A DNA stretch of 64,000 bases from Inia geoffrensis (Eukaryota; Chordata; Mammalia; Artiodactyla; Iniidae). The notes beneath the pieces are model-generated. The model made no database searches, was not told the DNA's origin, and saw only the letters and a program-made list of their open reading frames with translations. Where the stretch lies: positions 170,614,815 through 170,678,814 of the forward strand of contig CM070900.1 of NCBI GenBank assembly GCA_036417435.1, given 5' to 3'. Position 1 is the stretch's first letter; every line of letters begins with the position of its first letter. Position numbers and translations under genes: made by a program. This document shows positions 11,931-22,400 of this stretch, one piece after another.

Positions 11931-12331
11931 TAATAATAAATTTTTCAATGTAATTTTCAGCTGCTACATGATCAGCATACATTTTTCACCATAAATTTTG
12001 TTTTATACAGTATAATTTTTCTTAAATTTCTGTATCCAGTCACCTGAATAGTCACACTTGTTTTCAAAGTTTGAATCATTGTGGTATAATGTAGCTCCTT
12101 TCATGACATACTACCTACTAAGTGACATAATCACTTCCTCATTGAGAACCTATTCGGGTAACACAAGGTCAAGATCTTCATTGTCTGCCCCATTCAATGT
12201 TTCTCTGTTACCTTAGTTCTTGGTCATTGCTATTATCGTAAAATTTCAGCAACTGAGCTCTGATTCTTTAAGTTGTACTTGTTAGTGTCTGCATCTCATA
12301 TTATTCAGTAAGCCTCCTTAGAAATGCACAA
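11931..12331. other. Unassigned unique-looking DNA
   Basis: I see no gene and no named repeat. Base composition is less AT-biased than the neighbouring sequence. Confidence 0.5.
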
Positions 12332-12342
12332 CAGCACAATTC

Positions 12343-12697
12343 TTTTTTTTTTTTTATAAATTTATTTATTTATTTTTGGTTGCGTTGGGTCTTCGTTGCT
12401 GCACTCAGGCTTTCTTAAGTTGCAGCGAGCGGGGGCTACTCTTCCTTGTGGTGCGCGGGCTTCTTATTGCGGTGGCTTCTCTTGTGGAGGAGCATGGGCT
12501 CTAGGTGCACAGGCTTCAGTAGTTGTTGCACAAGGGCTCAGTAGTTGTGGCTCACGGGCTCTATAGCGCAGGCTCAGTAGCTGTGGCGCATGGGCTTAGT
12601 TGCTCTGTGGAATGTGGGATCTTCCTGGACCAGGGATTGACCCGTGTCCCGTGCACAGGCAGGCAGACTCTTAACCACTGCACCACCAGGGAAGTCT
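12343..12697 (-). mobile_element. CHR SINE, oldest long form, antisense
   Basis: This is the long variant, about 355 bp. On the minus strand the head is GACTTCCCTGGTGGTGCAG. It is followed by a body with repeated GAGCCACAACTACTGA-like units and a 3' part containing GCAACGAAGACCCAACGCAACC and an (AAAT)n tail. Flanking duplication CAGCACAATTCTTTTTT occurs at 12332 and again at 12698. It is more diverged than the short copies. A 66-codon frame at 12523-12723 lies inside it. Confidence 0.93.
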
Positions 12698-12714
12698 CAG
12701 CACAATTCTTTTTT

Positions 12715-13794
12715 CATTTATGATACTAATGATGACAGACACAGTCTTGTCATCTGGCTTTATCCATGCAAGTGTTTTTATACATCTTTTTACATTTTTA
12801 CACTTTCATAGAATAATTGAGTAATGTCACAAAATAGGAATAACAGTAAACTAAGTATCAGTAATGAGCACAGCATTTGTTCTTGGTAGGAGTGCTTGAG
12901 GCCTAGTAGTTCTCTCATGCCCATTCAAGTAACTTGAGCACAAAACATATGGATAAATAGAAAACATCTTTTGTTCCCAAAGCTTTTCCAGTGTCATAAT
13001 TTTGGATAAAAATTGTGGGCATATAAGTACAAACCATACAAAGTATTAAATGTCATAAAGTATGCAGAAGTAACAATTTACTGTGTCAGCCATATAAAGT
13101 AAAACCTTATATACACAACATTTGAAAAATTAATATAATCCCATAGTAAAGCTAAGAGTTACAAGGAGTTTGAAGTCCATTTACTAATGTTACTCCACTA
13201 AGTTAATCTAAACCCTGAATTTAATAAATAAAGATAATATCACATTTATATATTGTTACATTTTACGGTTATCCTCATTGATATACTATCATATGATCCC
13301 CAGAAAATCACTGTGAAGTAGGAGAGATAAATATCAGTATTATATTCTTACGGACAAATGGTTGAAGGATTAGACAGACTGTCAAAACACAAAGAAAAGG
13401 TAATTATTTGATTTTTAATGTTTTAATATGATATTCTATCACACACTCTGCAGCAGTTACTGGATTTGTTTTATAACAAATTGATTTTATAATTAAAAAT
13501 GAATGTGACTTACAAATCATAGTGGAAGAGCCGTGAGACAAATTATTTTGCTATCTTGTAAATCACGGAAAAAAAAATGCATAGAATATGACCTTGTCTG
13601 GGAATCACCTGCATCATGCCATAAATTTATATAAGATCTTAATATCTTTGTAGCTAATTCATTCATATTTTTGTCCTATAGAAAATAAATATTGCACTAC
13701 ACTATTGGTTGCATCAAGGGTGTACATGATAAGAGTCTTATTCTAATTACTGATTAATGTATAGGTTGTTCAATTAATTCATTTAAAGTTGTAA
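12715..13794. other. Mostly unassigned; one possible MIR piece
   Basis: No gene. At about 13280-13400 the order 'gatccccagaaaatcactgt', 'gtaggagagataaatatcag' resembles the antisense 3' half of MIR, but weakly. The rest is AT-rich and unassigned. Confidence 0.4.
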
Positions 13795-13955
13795 GATGAG
13801 TAAGTGTTGGAGATTTAATGTACAGCAGGATGGTTATAGTTAACAGTATTGTATTATATACTTAAAAGTAGCAAAGAAGGTATGTTTTAAATATTCTCAC
13901 CACAAAAAAAGAAATGATAATTATGTGAGATGATGGAGGTATTAGTCATTGAATA
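13795..13955 (+). mobile_element. L1MA/MB-type 3' UTR fragment, sense
   Basis: GTTGGAGATTTAATGTACAG, GGTTATAGTTAACAGTATTG, ATATTCTCACCACAAAAAAAG and TATGTGAGATGATGGAGGT follow in the exact order of the 3' UTR of middle-aged L1 families. The antisense counterpart of the same family is at 46195-46660. Confidence 0.75.
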
Positions 13956-14269
13956 AATTAAAATTATATGCTGAACCCTGTACTCTGGATTGGAAAACAA
14001 ACAAGTAGATTAGTCCCTGCTACTAAGGGCTCTCATGGATTTCTAGACATACAGACATACAAATTATTACCAAGGAATAATACAATTGTCATAGTAAGAT
14101 AAAAAATATCCAAAATCAATCATTAAATGGCAGAAGTGTGATTCTACAAACCAAGGGCTATCTCTCTCCTCTACAACTACATCATTTGGTTGCTATATTA
14201 TCTAGATTGACAGAACATTTCTGAACAACTTAAATATTTAGAATCTTGTCATGCCATATTAACTAACCT

Positions 14270-14590
14270 GTATGTGCAGTGAAATATTATGTAATCATTA
14301 AAAGCACATTTTCAGTCAACATTTGAAAGCATGCAAAAATATAATGCATATAATGCCAAGTAATATAATTAAATATAAATTACTTGCTCAAGATGACTAA
14401 ACTTTTTTTAAAATTAACTCCATGCTCAAACAAACATATGCACTCTCAGAAATATTGACTGGAAAGACAAGCATCAAGCTGATGTTTTCATAATGATGTT
14501 GCATAGTGGAAATATTAGTAACAGTTTTTATTTATTTTAGTTTGTATTTTCCAAATTCTCAATAATTGCTTTATAAATACTTCACTTAGT
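14270..14590 (+). mobile_element. Old L1M 3' end, sense, diverged
   Basis: A 'gtgcagtgaaatattatgtaatcattaaaa' type start (the L1 'tactatgcagccattaaaa' position) is followed 200 bp later by 'atattgactggaaagacaagc' and a terminal 'tattttccaaattctcaataattgctttata'. These are the expected landmarks of an old L1 3' end, with many changes. Confidence 0.5.
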
Positions 14591-15990
14591 GAAAAAATAT
14601 GTAAATATATACAATTTTACCTGAAGTATTGGGTGCAATTTCTCTTTTTTAATAGCACTAAAATTTTAATGGGTAAATAAAATGAGGTCAGTCCAAAAGA
14701 CTCATTTTAGCATAGCAGGAATAGAGGAGTTAATAGAGGTAGTTTCTTATTAGAAGAGAAGTGGTGATTGAAGAAATACTGGAACTGATTTCATTGACCT
14801 TAATTTATTATATAAATATAAACTTAATTACTTTGGGAAACATATGTATTATTTCCCATAGTAATTATATATTACATGTATAGAATATATAATGTATATA
14901 TATTATATATATTATATATATATAATGTAACTATCAATAGATGTATTCTCATGAATTTTTCAGTTATAATGTCTTATGCTTTATTCACATGGGATTAAAA
15001 TAGAAAAAAATTTTAAAATAAAGTCACTGAGCTGTTAATGCAGAGTGGTGCCTTTAAGACTGCATGCTCAATGCTTTCAATTCAAAATGAAAGAAGCATC
15101 TCAGGAGCATTTATTTATAAACTGGGAAGGATGAATGCAATTAAAATAAATTGGCTGGCAAGGGTTAATTACTGTTTTCTTATATTTCTCGAATCTTTTC
15201 TTTAAGCACAGGTCATAATTTAACTCAATAAAATCCTCTGTAGAAATATCCATATGAGAACCAAATTTTCAATAGATGTTATTTATTTGTGTCATTTTCA
15301 AACCATTGGATCACTTTTCACAAATCATTAATATACTTCCCCATTATGCTCTTCAAAATTCTAATTTAAATAATCCTATTTCTGTCTGGTAGACATTGAA
15401 TCATGAATATGGAATGATTTCACCTCACTTCACTTGAAATTCACTTAATTTTCAACTCTGTTAGCTGTGAGGTGAGTAGAAAATAATTTAGTTCAAAATT
15501 GCAGCACAAAAAAAAAAAAAAGAAAAATTCAGTACAAGGTGTGCTGCTGTCCTAAGAAGTTTTTATTCAGTGTCCTAAATTGAGTTGTGATTTATCTCAC
15601 AGCTTTGAGTGATTAAATTCAAATTATCAAATTGTTTTTTCTCTTTGTACCTGTGTCGTTTATCAGTTTCATGTGTATTTCATAATTATTTGTGACATCA
15701 CAGATTGGTCAAGTTCCTGTACCTTGACTTACATCAGGTCAATTTCAAGAGACAGACTTGAGCATTCTCCCTCCCTCACCCTCCCAGCACCATCCTTTTC
15801 TGTCTCTTTCTCTGTTTTAAAATCTAAAGCAAGCATTACTTGTTTGGTCCTTCTCATTTCACTTTTGTGACAATAGAGATATATAATGAATGAGTTCCCC
15901 ATTTTAAAAATATATACACTATTTTTGAGGTGTACATATACATCTGAATACATTATTGATGTATTGATAGTTGTATTAATTGGTACATGA
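14591..15990. other. Unassigned AT-rich DNA with a repeat-free core
   Basis: No gene. A TA-rich microsatellite-like tract lies at about 14881-14930. The core at about 15030-15185 is repeat-free and contains TAATTA and AATGAA-type homeodomain-like sites; it is discussed as a possible conserved noncoding element. A poly(A) run lies at 15509-15521. Frames at 15673-15953 on both strands overlap each other and have no domain. Confidence 0.45.
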
Positions 15991-15999
15991 TGGTCTTAC

Positions 16000-16165
16000 T
16001 GTTTGACTATGCAATTCTGCTATCAGGAATTTACCCAATAGCAATGCTCACATATATGTGCCAAGGTATATATAAGACAATAACCAATTCACTTTTATTT
16101 ATAATAGTGAAAATGTGAATATTCACAGCAATAGGAAAATGACTGACTAGATTATTTTACTTTTG
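16000..16165 (+). mobile_element. L1M 3' fragment, sense
   Basis: The segment follows the old L1 path: 'gcaattctgctatcaggaatttaccc', then 'atgctcacatatatgtgccaagg', 'tttataatagtgaaaa' and 'aataggaaaatgactgac'. It lacks both the upstream ORF2 region and the 3' tail. Confidence 0.6.
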
Positions 16166-16169
16166 CATT

Positions 16170-16894
16170 TCAGCTAATTCAAATAAGGAGATAGAAATAT
16201 AGATGCTAATTGAATATATCTGTAATATTTTCTTTATTGAATGAAGGCAATTTTCCAAAACATTTTTAGAGTCAGATTTCAATGATGTAAATGCAACAGA
16301 AAAAAAGGAAAAGTATGGGTTTGTATGAATATGCCTTTTGCTCACATTATATGGAAACCGACATCAACTCTTAAAATCACTGGAGAAACAATTATTCCTC
16401 CATGTTTACATTTCATATTACATTTTTAAGCTACATATACAATATTCCTATAGGTACAGTTTTTAAGAACATTTTAATGAATTATATGGCATTTCCCCCA
16501 ATAGATATTAATATGATAATAGCTGCCCCTCCCACTAACAGATTTGGTTTATCCAAGAGAAGATGCTTCTGCTGCTGGTCAACAGTTTAATCATCTGTAT
16601 GAAGCCCTCCAAATATATAACTGTATACTTGTTCCTCATCAATTTTCCCATTAATATTTAAATGTTTACCTCCCAATTTCAAAATAGAAATTAAATTAAA
16701 TTTGAAATGCTCTCTTCCTTTATTTCCCTTGTGGGATATGTTTCTGTTTTCATCCTACCTTTCTAGAATTCTTCTTACTGTCTTTTTTGGCACAGTCTGT
16801 CCCCATAATGTCAGCATCTCCAGGGCCTCAGCGTCTGGTCTTCATTTCCTTCTCTGCCGTCACTTTGCATGCATTCTCATCCACTCTGTGCCTT
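16170..16894. other. Unassigned; right part may belong to L2
   Basis: Short frames at 16157-16345 (minus) and 16402-16590 (plus) have no recognisable domain. From about 16700 the sequence becomes pyrimidine-rich (CTTCATTTCCTTCTCTGCC) and may be the 5' part of the L2 copy annotated at 17170-18055, split by the SINE at 16910. Confidence 0.4.
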
Positions 16895-16909
16895 CAGTCA
16901 TCATCTTTT

Positions 16910-17035
16910 GTTTTTGTTTTTGTTTTTGGCCACACCACATGGCGTGTAGGATCTTAGTTGCCCGACCAGGGATCGAACCAATGCTCCCAGCAGTGGAAGC
17001 ACAGAGTTTTAATCACTGGACTGCCAGGGAAGTCC
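16910..17035 (-). mobile_element. Short tRNA-Glu-derived SINE, antisense
   Basis: About 125 bp. On the minus strand it runs from GGGACTTCCCTGGCAGTCCAG, through a B-box region with GGTTCGATCCC, to GGCCAAAAACAAAAAC. The tail reads (TTTTTG)n on the plus strand. Flanking duplication CAGTCATCATCTTTT (16895-16909) / CAGTCATCACCTCTT (17036-17050). It resembles the older SINE at 10937-11080. It lies inside the 154-codon frame 16702-17166, which is not a gene. Confidence 0.9.
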
Positions 17036-17169
17036 CAGTCATCACCTCTTTGCTCGTAGCTCTTCTGTATCTCCCAATGAAGTATTATCCATACATTCTA
17101 AACATTTTGTACAATTTCTTACTAGGTATTACACCAGTACCTCAATACCAGTTAAGTACAAAATAAATT

Positions 17170-18055
17170 TAATATCATGAAACATTCTGCCTGAAATACC
17201 AGCATAAGTGAACCATCACAAAACAACCCAGAATTCCAGCCCCAAGACTAAAACCATTTTCTTCTTCATTATATGTAATTAGTAATGAAGCACTCAAACC
17301 TGCCAAGTCTACCTCCTTAATATCTCTCAAATATGTTCAAGCCAGTATCTGTCAAGGAACATATTCTTCATTCAGGTAATTATCACTTTTCACCAGAATT
17401 ACAAAAAATTTTACCCTAAATCTCTCTCGTTTTCATTTTTTACCTCAATTCACGTCTCTAATGTATACACTTTCCAAGATGAAGCTCAAAGAATGTTTGT
17501 ACAATGTAGTTTTGATGAAACTACACCACCTCTCTGCTTCTATGGTTCTTTGAGTCCTTGTTGACTCAGCGATATAATGTAAACTCCTTTAATGTTGCTA
17601 TACATTGTGACTTTGTGATTTGCCACCTTTTTTCTCTCCAGTCTCACATAGATATCTGTGTTCATCCAGGCCCCACTGTATTGTCCTTCTGAATCAGTTC
17701 TGAATCAAGCTTATTATAGATGTTTCCTCTACTTTGATTCTAATCTCTCCAGTTTCTTTAAACTGGAAAATGATTTAATTGTGTCAAACTCCATTGAAAA
17801 GCCTTTTTCAAAACAAGCCAGGTTATACATCACTCCTGTGTATTTACAATCTTGTGTTTCTCCCTGTTATAATGCATTTCACATAGTATTGCAAATACCT
17901 ATTCACTCAACAGTTTCTCTATTACTGGTTAACAGACAAGTCCAGAGTTCTGTTCATTATAAAATATATTTTCACTGCCCAGCAAAATTCCTGTTACAAA
18001 GTAGGTGCTCATGAAATACTGTATTACTGTAATACTTTAATAAATGAATGGGTAC
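17170..18055 (+). mobile_element. L2 remnant, sense
   Basis: The segment has the composition and landmarks of an L2 3' region: 'tctacctccttaatatctctcaaat', 'caccacctctctgcttc', and near the end 'ccagcaaaattcctgttacaaagtaggtgctcatgaaatact' plus TAATAAATGAATGGG. The last block corresponds to the L2 terminus 'gcacatagtaggtgctcaataaat…gaatgaatg'. The 118-codon frame 17658-18014 lies inside it and shows no reverse transcriptase motif, so it is chance. Confidence 0.6.
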
Positions 18056-18334
18056 ATGAGAAAATGCTATAAAAATGATATATATTTGCCTTCCTTGGAA
18101 ATAAATCAAAAAGTTATAATAATCACAATGTGTACTTGTAAAGATATTACCCTAAAAGATATCACATCTAAAGTTAATCTAAATTAGCATGTACTTAAAA
18201 CACTTAGCACAGTTTAGTATAGCAAAAGTTATCCATAAGAAATCATTCAAATTGTTAATTCCATCCCATTTTAATTATAAATGTTATGAGTTAAAGTCAC
18301 CCATTGACACTTCTCTCATTGAGCTGTGAATCAA

Positions 18335-19035
18335 TTTTCCCTTTCCTTGAGTCTTGAGTGACCTGTGGCTGTTTTGATGTATAGAATATAACAGAAGTGG
18401 GAAGATGTCCATTCTAGGCCTAGTGACCCCTGAATCAAGAGGAATGATTTAGAGCAGTTCAGCTTGTGATCCATTTACTCCTAATACTGGAAGGGCAACC
18501 CAAATTTGCAAAGCAAATAAGGTATTTGCTAACAGGAAGGGTTGCTACATAAAGAATGCCCTTGGTTGGATAAGACTGGCTAAGGGTTATCTGTGGTAGA
18601 TAAATTCAGGACTAATGGATTTATGAGGCACAGATCCCTAGAGAATGTCAAGTAAGACGAACAATTCCTCTGAAAAGAAATAGGAAATGCTTCATTACTT
18701 AATGTTTCTTCTGCTGTATGGAGTAATCACCCACAATGAAGCACCTGGAAACCAAATTTATTATTCTGGCAAGAGAGTGCATGTTTGATGTGAGCATAAT
18801 AGACCAAGAAACAGTTCTTAACATCCCAGACCTCTGTCGGCTTTGTCTGAGTTTCTTCATTGACTGAATTATTAGTAATCTCAAACTCAATTAACACGTA
18901 CACCTGAGTCTGATTTGACAATCAGACTTGTGTTACATGATCTACAAACCTGTATGATATATAAAAAAGGGTTGTGACTTTAACTGTGTTCTGAGATTGT
19001 TTATTACGCAGTAATAGATAACCAGTATGCTGAAG
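18335..19035 (+). mobile_element. Old LTR-like repeat (ERVL/MaLR-type), sense
   Basis: It opens with CCTGTGGCTGTTTTGATGTATAGAATATAACAG and ends with GAGATTGTTTATTACGCAGTAATAGATAACCAG. This pair of landmarks ('…ttgaccaatagaatgtggcagaag…' and '…ttgttacgcagcaatagataactaata') marks a family of old mammalian LTRs. The middle is diverged or contains another insert. Family not assigned. Two related endings appear at 39000-39320 and 53790-54185, in the same orientation. Confidence 0.45.
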
Positions 19036-20004
19036 AAAATAGTTTTAATCTCAAATGGAAATAACAGAAAAAAAAAATCACACAAAAAAAACACAAAAAC
19101 CCACAACTAATTTAATTTGTGTATAAAAACAAGGAATTTGGTTTTATGTAAACAACAAAATCCCTTAACAAATATCATAACTGTAAATGTTTGAGTAATT
19201 TATGAAACACTGAAAACCCAGACGTGTTTTGCAAAATATATTCCCTGATATGGTGAAGTTGTACACATTTATTAGGACATACACAATTATTAAATTAATT
19301 GTATTAATTTCACTTAAGTTATTTGATTGCATTAAAAGTGGAACAATTAAAGTGCATGGCAGGTTTCGCGCCACTGGTGCTTTCAAATTAGAGGACAAAT
19401 ACAACATTTTAATGAGCTCTACCAGCTGTGCACAGAATATTAGCACTCTGGCAATGATCTCAGTGTAGCACACACTCTAAGGTGCTTAACTTATCTCATG
19501 CTGAGAGTAATGCTAAACCTGCATGCATACTTGAAGTACTATATAAGCCACATCTAATTTCAACAAAGAATAGCAGATAATAGACCCCCTGGTATTAGTT
19601 TCTGTCCAAATGAACACCTAGCTAGAAAAAGCCCATATGAAGAAATCTAATTTTAATAACAAATTCTTAATCTTTGTCCACAACCCAATTTCTCATGAAA
19701 ATTAGCAATGTCTTCTGATAGAGAAAAAGGTATTTTAGGAGTATGTTCTACTACCTTATCAAAAGCACATGTAAGGTTGGCTGCAGTGCACCAGCCAGAT
19801 CTCTCCTTCAGGACAGAGTCCTTCAATGACTCAGAGGCTGGTAATGTTGCTTTCTGACAGCTCACAGCTGACTTCTTTCCCAGAACAGCCTTTAGCTTAG
19901 GGAGGGAGGTGCATAGACTAAAAGCACTGTGCCTTCCAAGAGAGGGAGCCTATGTCCTATGGCTGCTCAAGGTTGGGATATAAAGCCATGGTCCCTTTTA
20001 CTCA
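19036..20004. other. Unassigned, with a repeat-free core
   Basis: No gene. At 19300-19480 overlapping open frames exist on both strands (19165-19473 minus, 102 codons; 19229-19468 plus, 79 codons). The sequence is unusually free of repeats and has a rare CGCG (19368). It is listed as a conserved-element candidate rather than a gene, because neither frame has a recognisable domain. Confidence 0.45.
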
Positions 20005-22400
20005 CACGGTTTGATGCTCTGTTGCTAGGTGCATACAGAGTAAGGATTGTTATGTCTTCTTGGAGAATTGACTCCTTTATTTTTATGTAATACCCTCTTT
20101 ATCCCTGAAAACTTTCATTGATTTAAAGTCTACTATGTCTGAAATTAATATCGCTACTTCTGCTTTTTTCATTACTGTTAGCATGGAATATATTACTTCA
20201 TGAATTTACTTTTAATCTACATATGTCTTTATACTGAATTTGGGTTTTCTATAGAGCACGTATAGTTAGGTCTTGTTGTTTGTCCACTCTGACAATCTGT
20301 CTTTTCATTCGTGCATTTAGGCCGTTGACATTCAAAGTGATTGCTAATATAGTTGGATTAATATCTATTATAATTATTGCTATACCACTTCACTTAATGT
20401 GAGTACCTCATACTAATAAAATAATTCTAATTCTTTCCTCCGGTCCCTTGTATCTTTGCTGTCATTCATTCTACTTATATATAAAAATGCAAAGGCATTA
20501 ATTTTATGATACAGACAAGTTTGCATAATTTATGCACTGTTGGTATTATTTAAAATAAACTGTTATCTGTTAGATCAATTATGATAAAAAATAAAAGGCT
20601 TTTATTTTACCTTCATTTATTCCCTCTTTAACACTGTTCCTTACTTTATGTAGATCTGACTTTTTGATCATAGTATTTTTCTTTCCTCCGAAGAACTTCT
20701 TTTAACATTACTTTCAGAGTAGGTCTACTGACAACAAATTCTCTTAATTTTTGTTTGTCAGAGAACATCTTTATTTCTCCTTCATTTCTGTAGGATTTCA
20801 CTGGGTACAGGATTCTAGATTTGTGGGGTTTTCTCTCAACATTTAAATAATTATTTTTTTCTCAAAATTTAAATATTTCACTTTATTTTCTTCTTGCTGG
20901 CATGGTTTCTGAGAAGATTCAGATGTAATACTTATATTTTTTTATCTGTAGGTAACATGTTCCACCCCTACCCCCACTGGCTTCTTTCAGGACTTTATTT
21001 TGGTTTTGTCTAATTTGAAAATGATACGTAGTGATGCTTTTTGGCATTTATTATGCTTGATGTTCTCTGAGCTTACTGTATGTATGGTTCGGTATATGAC
21101 ATGAATTTGGGGAAATTCTCAGTCATTATTATTTCAAGTATTTTAGTTGCTCCTCCATTCTTTCTTCTTTTTATGGTATTCCCTTTACACAGGTTACAAC
21201 TTTTGTAGTCTTCTCACAGTTCTTCGACACCCTGGTTTTTTTCCAGTGTATCTTCTCTTTGCTTTTCATGTTTTGAGCATCTATTGATATATTCTCTAGT
21301 GCAAAGATTTATTCTTCAGCTGTATCCAGTCTATTAATGAGACCATGAAAGACGTTATTTCTGCTACAGTGTTTTTGATCTCTAGCATTTATTTGTGTTT
21401 TTTTCTTTGAATTGCCATCTCCTTACACCAACCATCTGTCTTACATGCAGTCTACTTTTTCCATTTAGAGCCCTCAGCATATTAATCATAGTCATTTTTA
21501 ATTCCCAGGCTGGTAATTCCAGTATCCTTGCTGCCATGTCTGGTTCTGATGCTTACTCTACCTCATCAGATGTGCTTTTGCCTTTTGGTATACCCGGGTA
21601 ATTTTTTCCTGATAGCCAGACATGATGCATGGGGTAAAAGGAGCTGCCAAAAATAGGCCCTTAGTAACGAGGCAGTGAGGTGTGGGGAGAGAGGAAGCAT
21701 TCTACAGTCCTATGCTTAAGTCTCAGTCTTTAGTGAGCCTGTGCCTTTGGACTGTGAATTTCACAAGCGTTTCTCATTTTCTTTTTCTCCCCCCATTATG
21801 TGGAAGAGGATGGCTAGAGAGAGCTGAATTTGGATATTTCCCTTTGTCCAGGGTCAGTTAGGATCTGAATATACCTCAGCAGGTTAGGCTCTGGTTAACT
21901 AGTCTCACCCGAAGGTAAAACTTGTTACAAGAACAGAAGTACTGTGGTATATTTCAGAATGTTTTCTTTCCCCTCCCTCTGCCAAAAGCCTGAGGGGATT
22001 TTTCTTCAGTATTTATTGTGAAACCTTGATTGGGCTGGAGGTACATCTCACAATACTGTGGGGGGCCCATTCATCGGGAGAAAGGCTTTTAACTCTCAGA
22101 CTTGTCCACACTGAGCATCCTTACGTTTGTTGACTGCAGTTCAGGTTTTCCTACCTTTGCACCGGGTCCTGAGGTGGTTTACCCTTGTGAGTTTCTGTTC
22201 CGGCAAAAAGCTGAGACTCGCTGCATTTTCCTGCTTTTCTCTCCAGTCCTGTGGGCAGATGTTTGCTTTGTATTCTCCCCTCTCTTATGGATCCAAGAAG
22301 AATTGTTGATTTTTCAGTCTGGTTAGCTTTTTTGTTGTTGTTATGACAAAGTAGTGACTTCCAAGATTCTTACATGTGGAATGGGAAATGTCAAAAATTC
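20005..22400 (-). mobile_element. Ancient L1/HAL1-type element, antisense
   Basis: Read on the minus strand from 22400 down, this is a 5' UTR-like part (about 22400-21600), an ORF1 relic (about 21560-20664), and then the beginning of the ORF2 endonuclease region near 20005-20640. The plus-strand text GGATTGTTATGTCTTCTTGG and GTCTGAAATTAATAT is the antisense of the ORF2 endonuclease area. No reverse transcriptase domain is present. Whether it is HAL1 (half-L1) or a truncated L1M needs a library search. Confidence 0.75.
20664..21560 (-). pseudogene. Decayed LINE-1 ORF1 (RNA-binding protein) relic
   Basis: A minus-strand frame from about 20818 to 20664 is open and gives EGEIKMFSDKQKLREFV followed by RPTLKVMLKEVL. 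This matches the conserved C-terminal domain of L1 ORF1p (pattern EGEIKxFxDKQxLRxF…RPxLxxxLKE). About 500 bp upstream in the sense direction (near 21340-21400) another frame gives MLEIKNTVAEI, the end of the ORF1p coiled coil. Between them lie stops and frame changes, so it cannot be translated. ORF1p is the trimeric nucleic-acid chaperone of the L1 ribonucleoprotein. This is a molecular fossil, not a host gene. Confidence 0.8.

Noticed and set aside
17658..18014. 118-codon plus-strand open frame
   Set aside because: It overlaps the L2 tail and has no reverse transcriptase or endonuclease motif.
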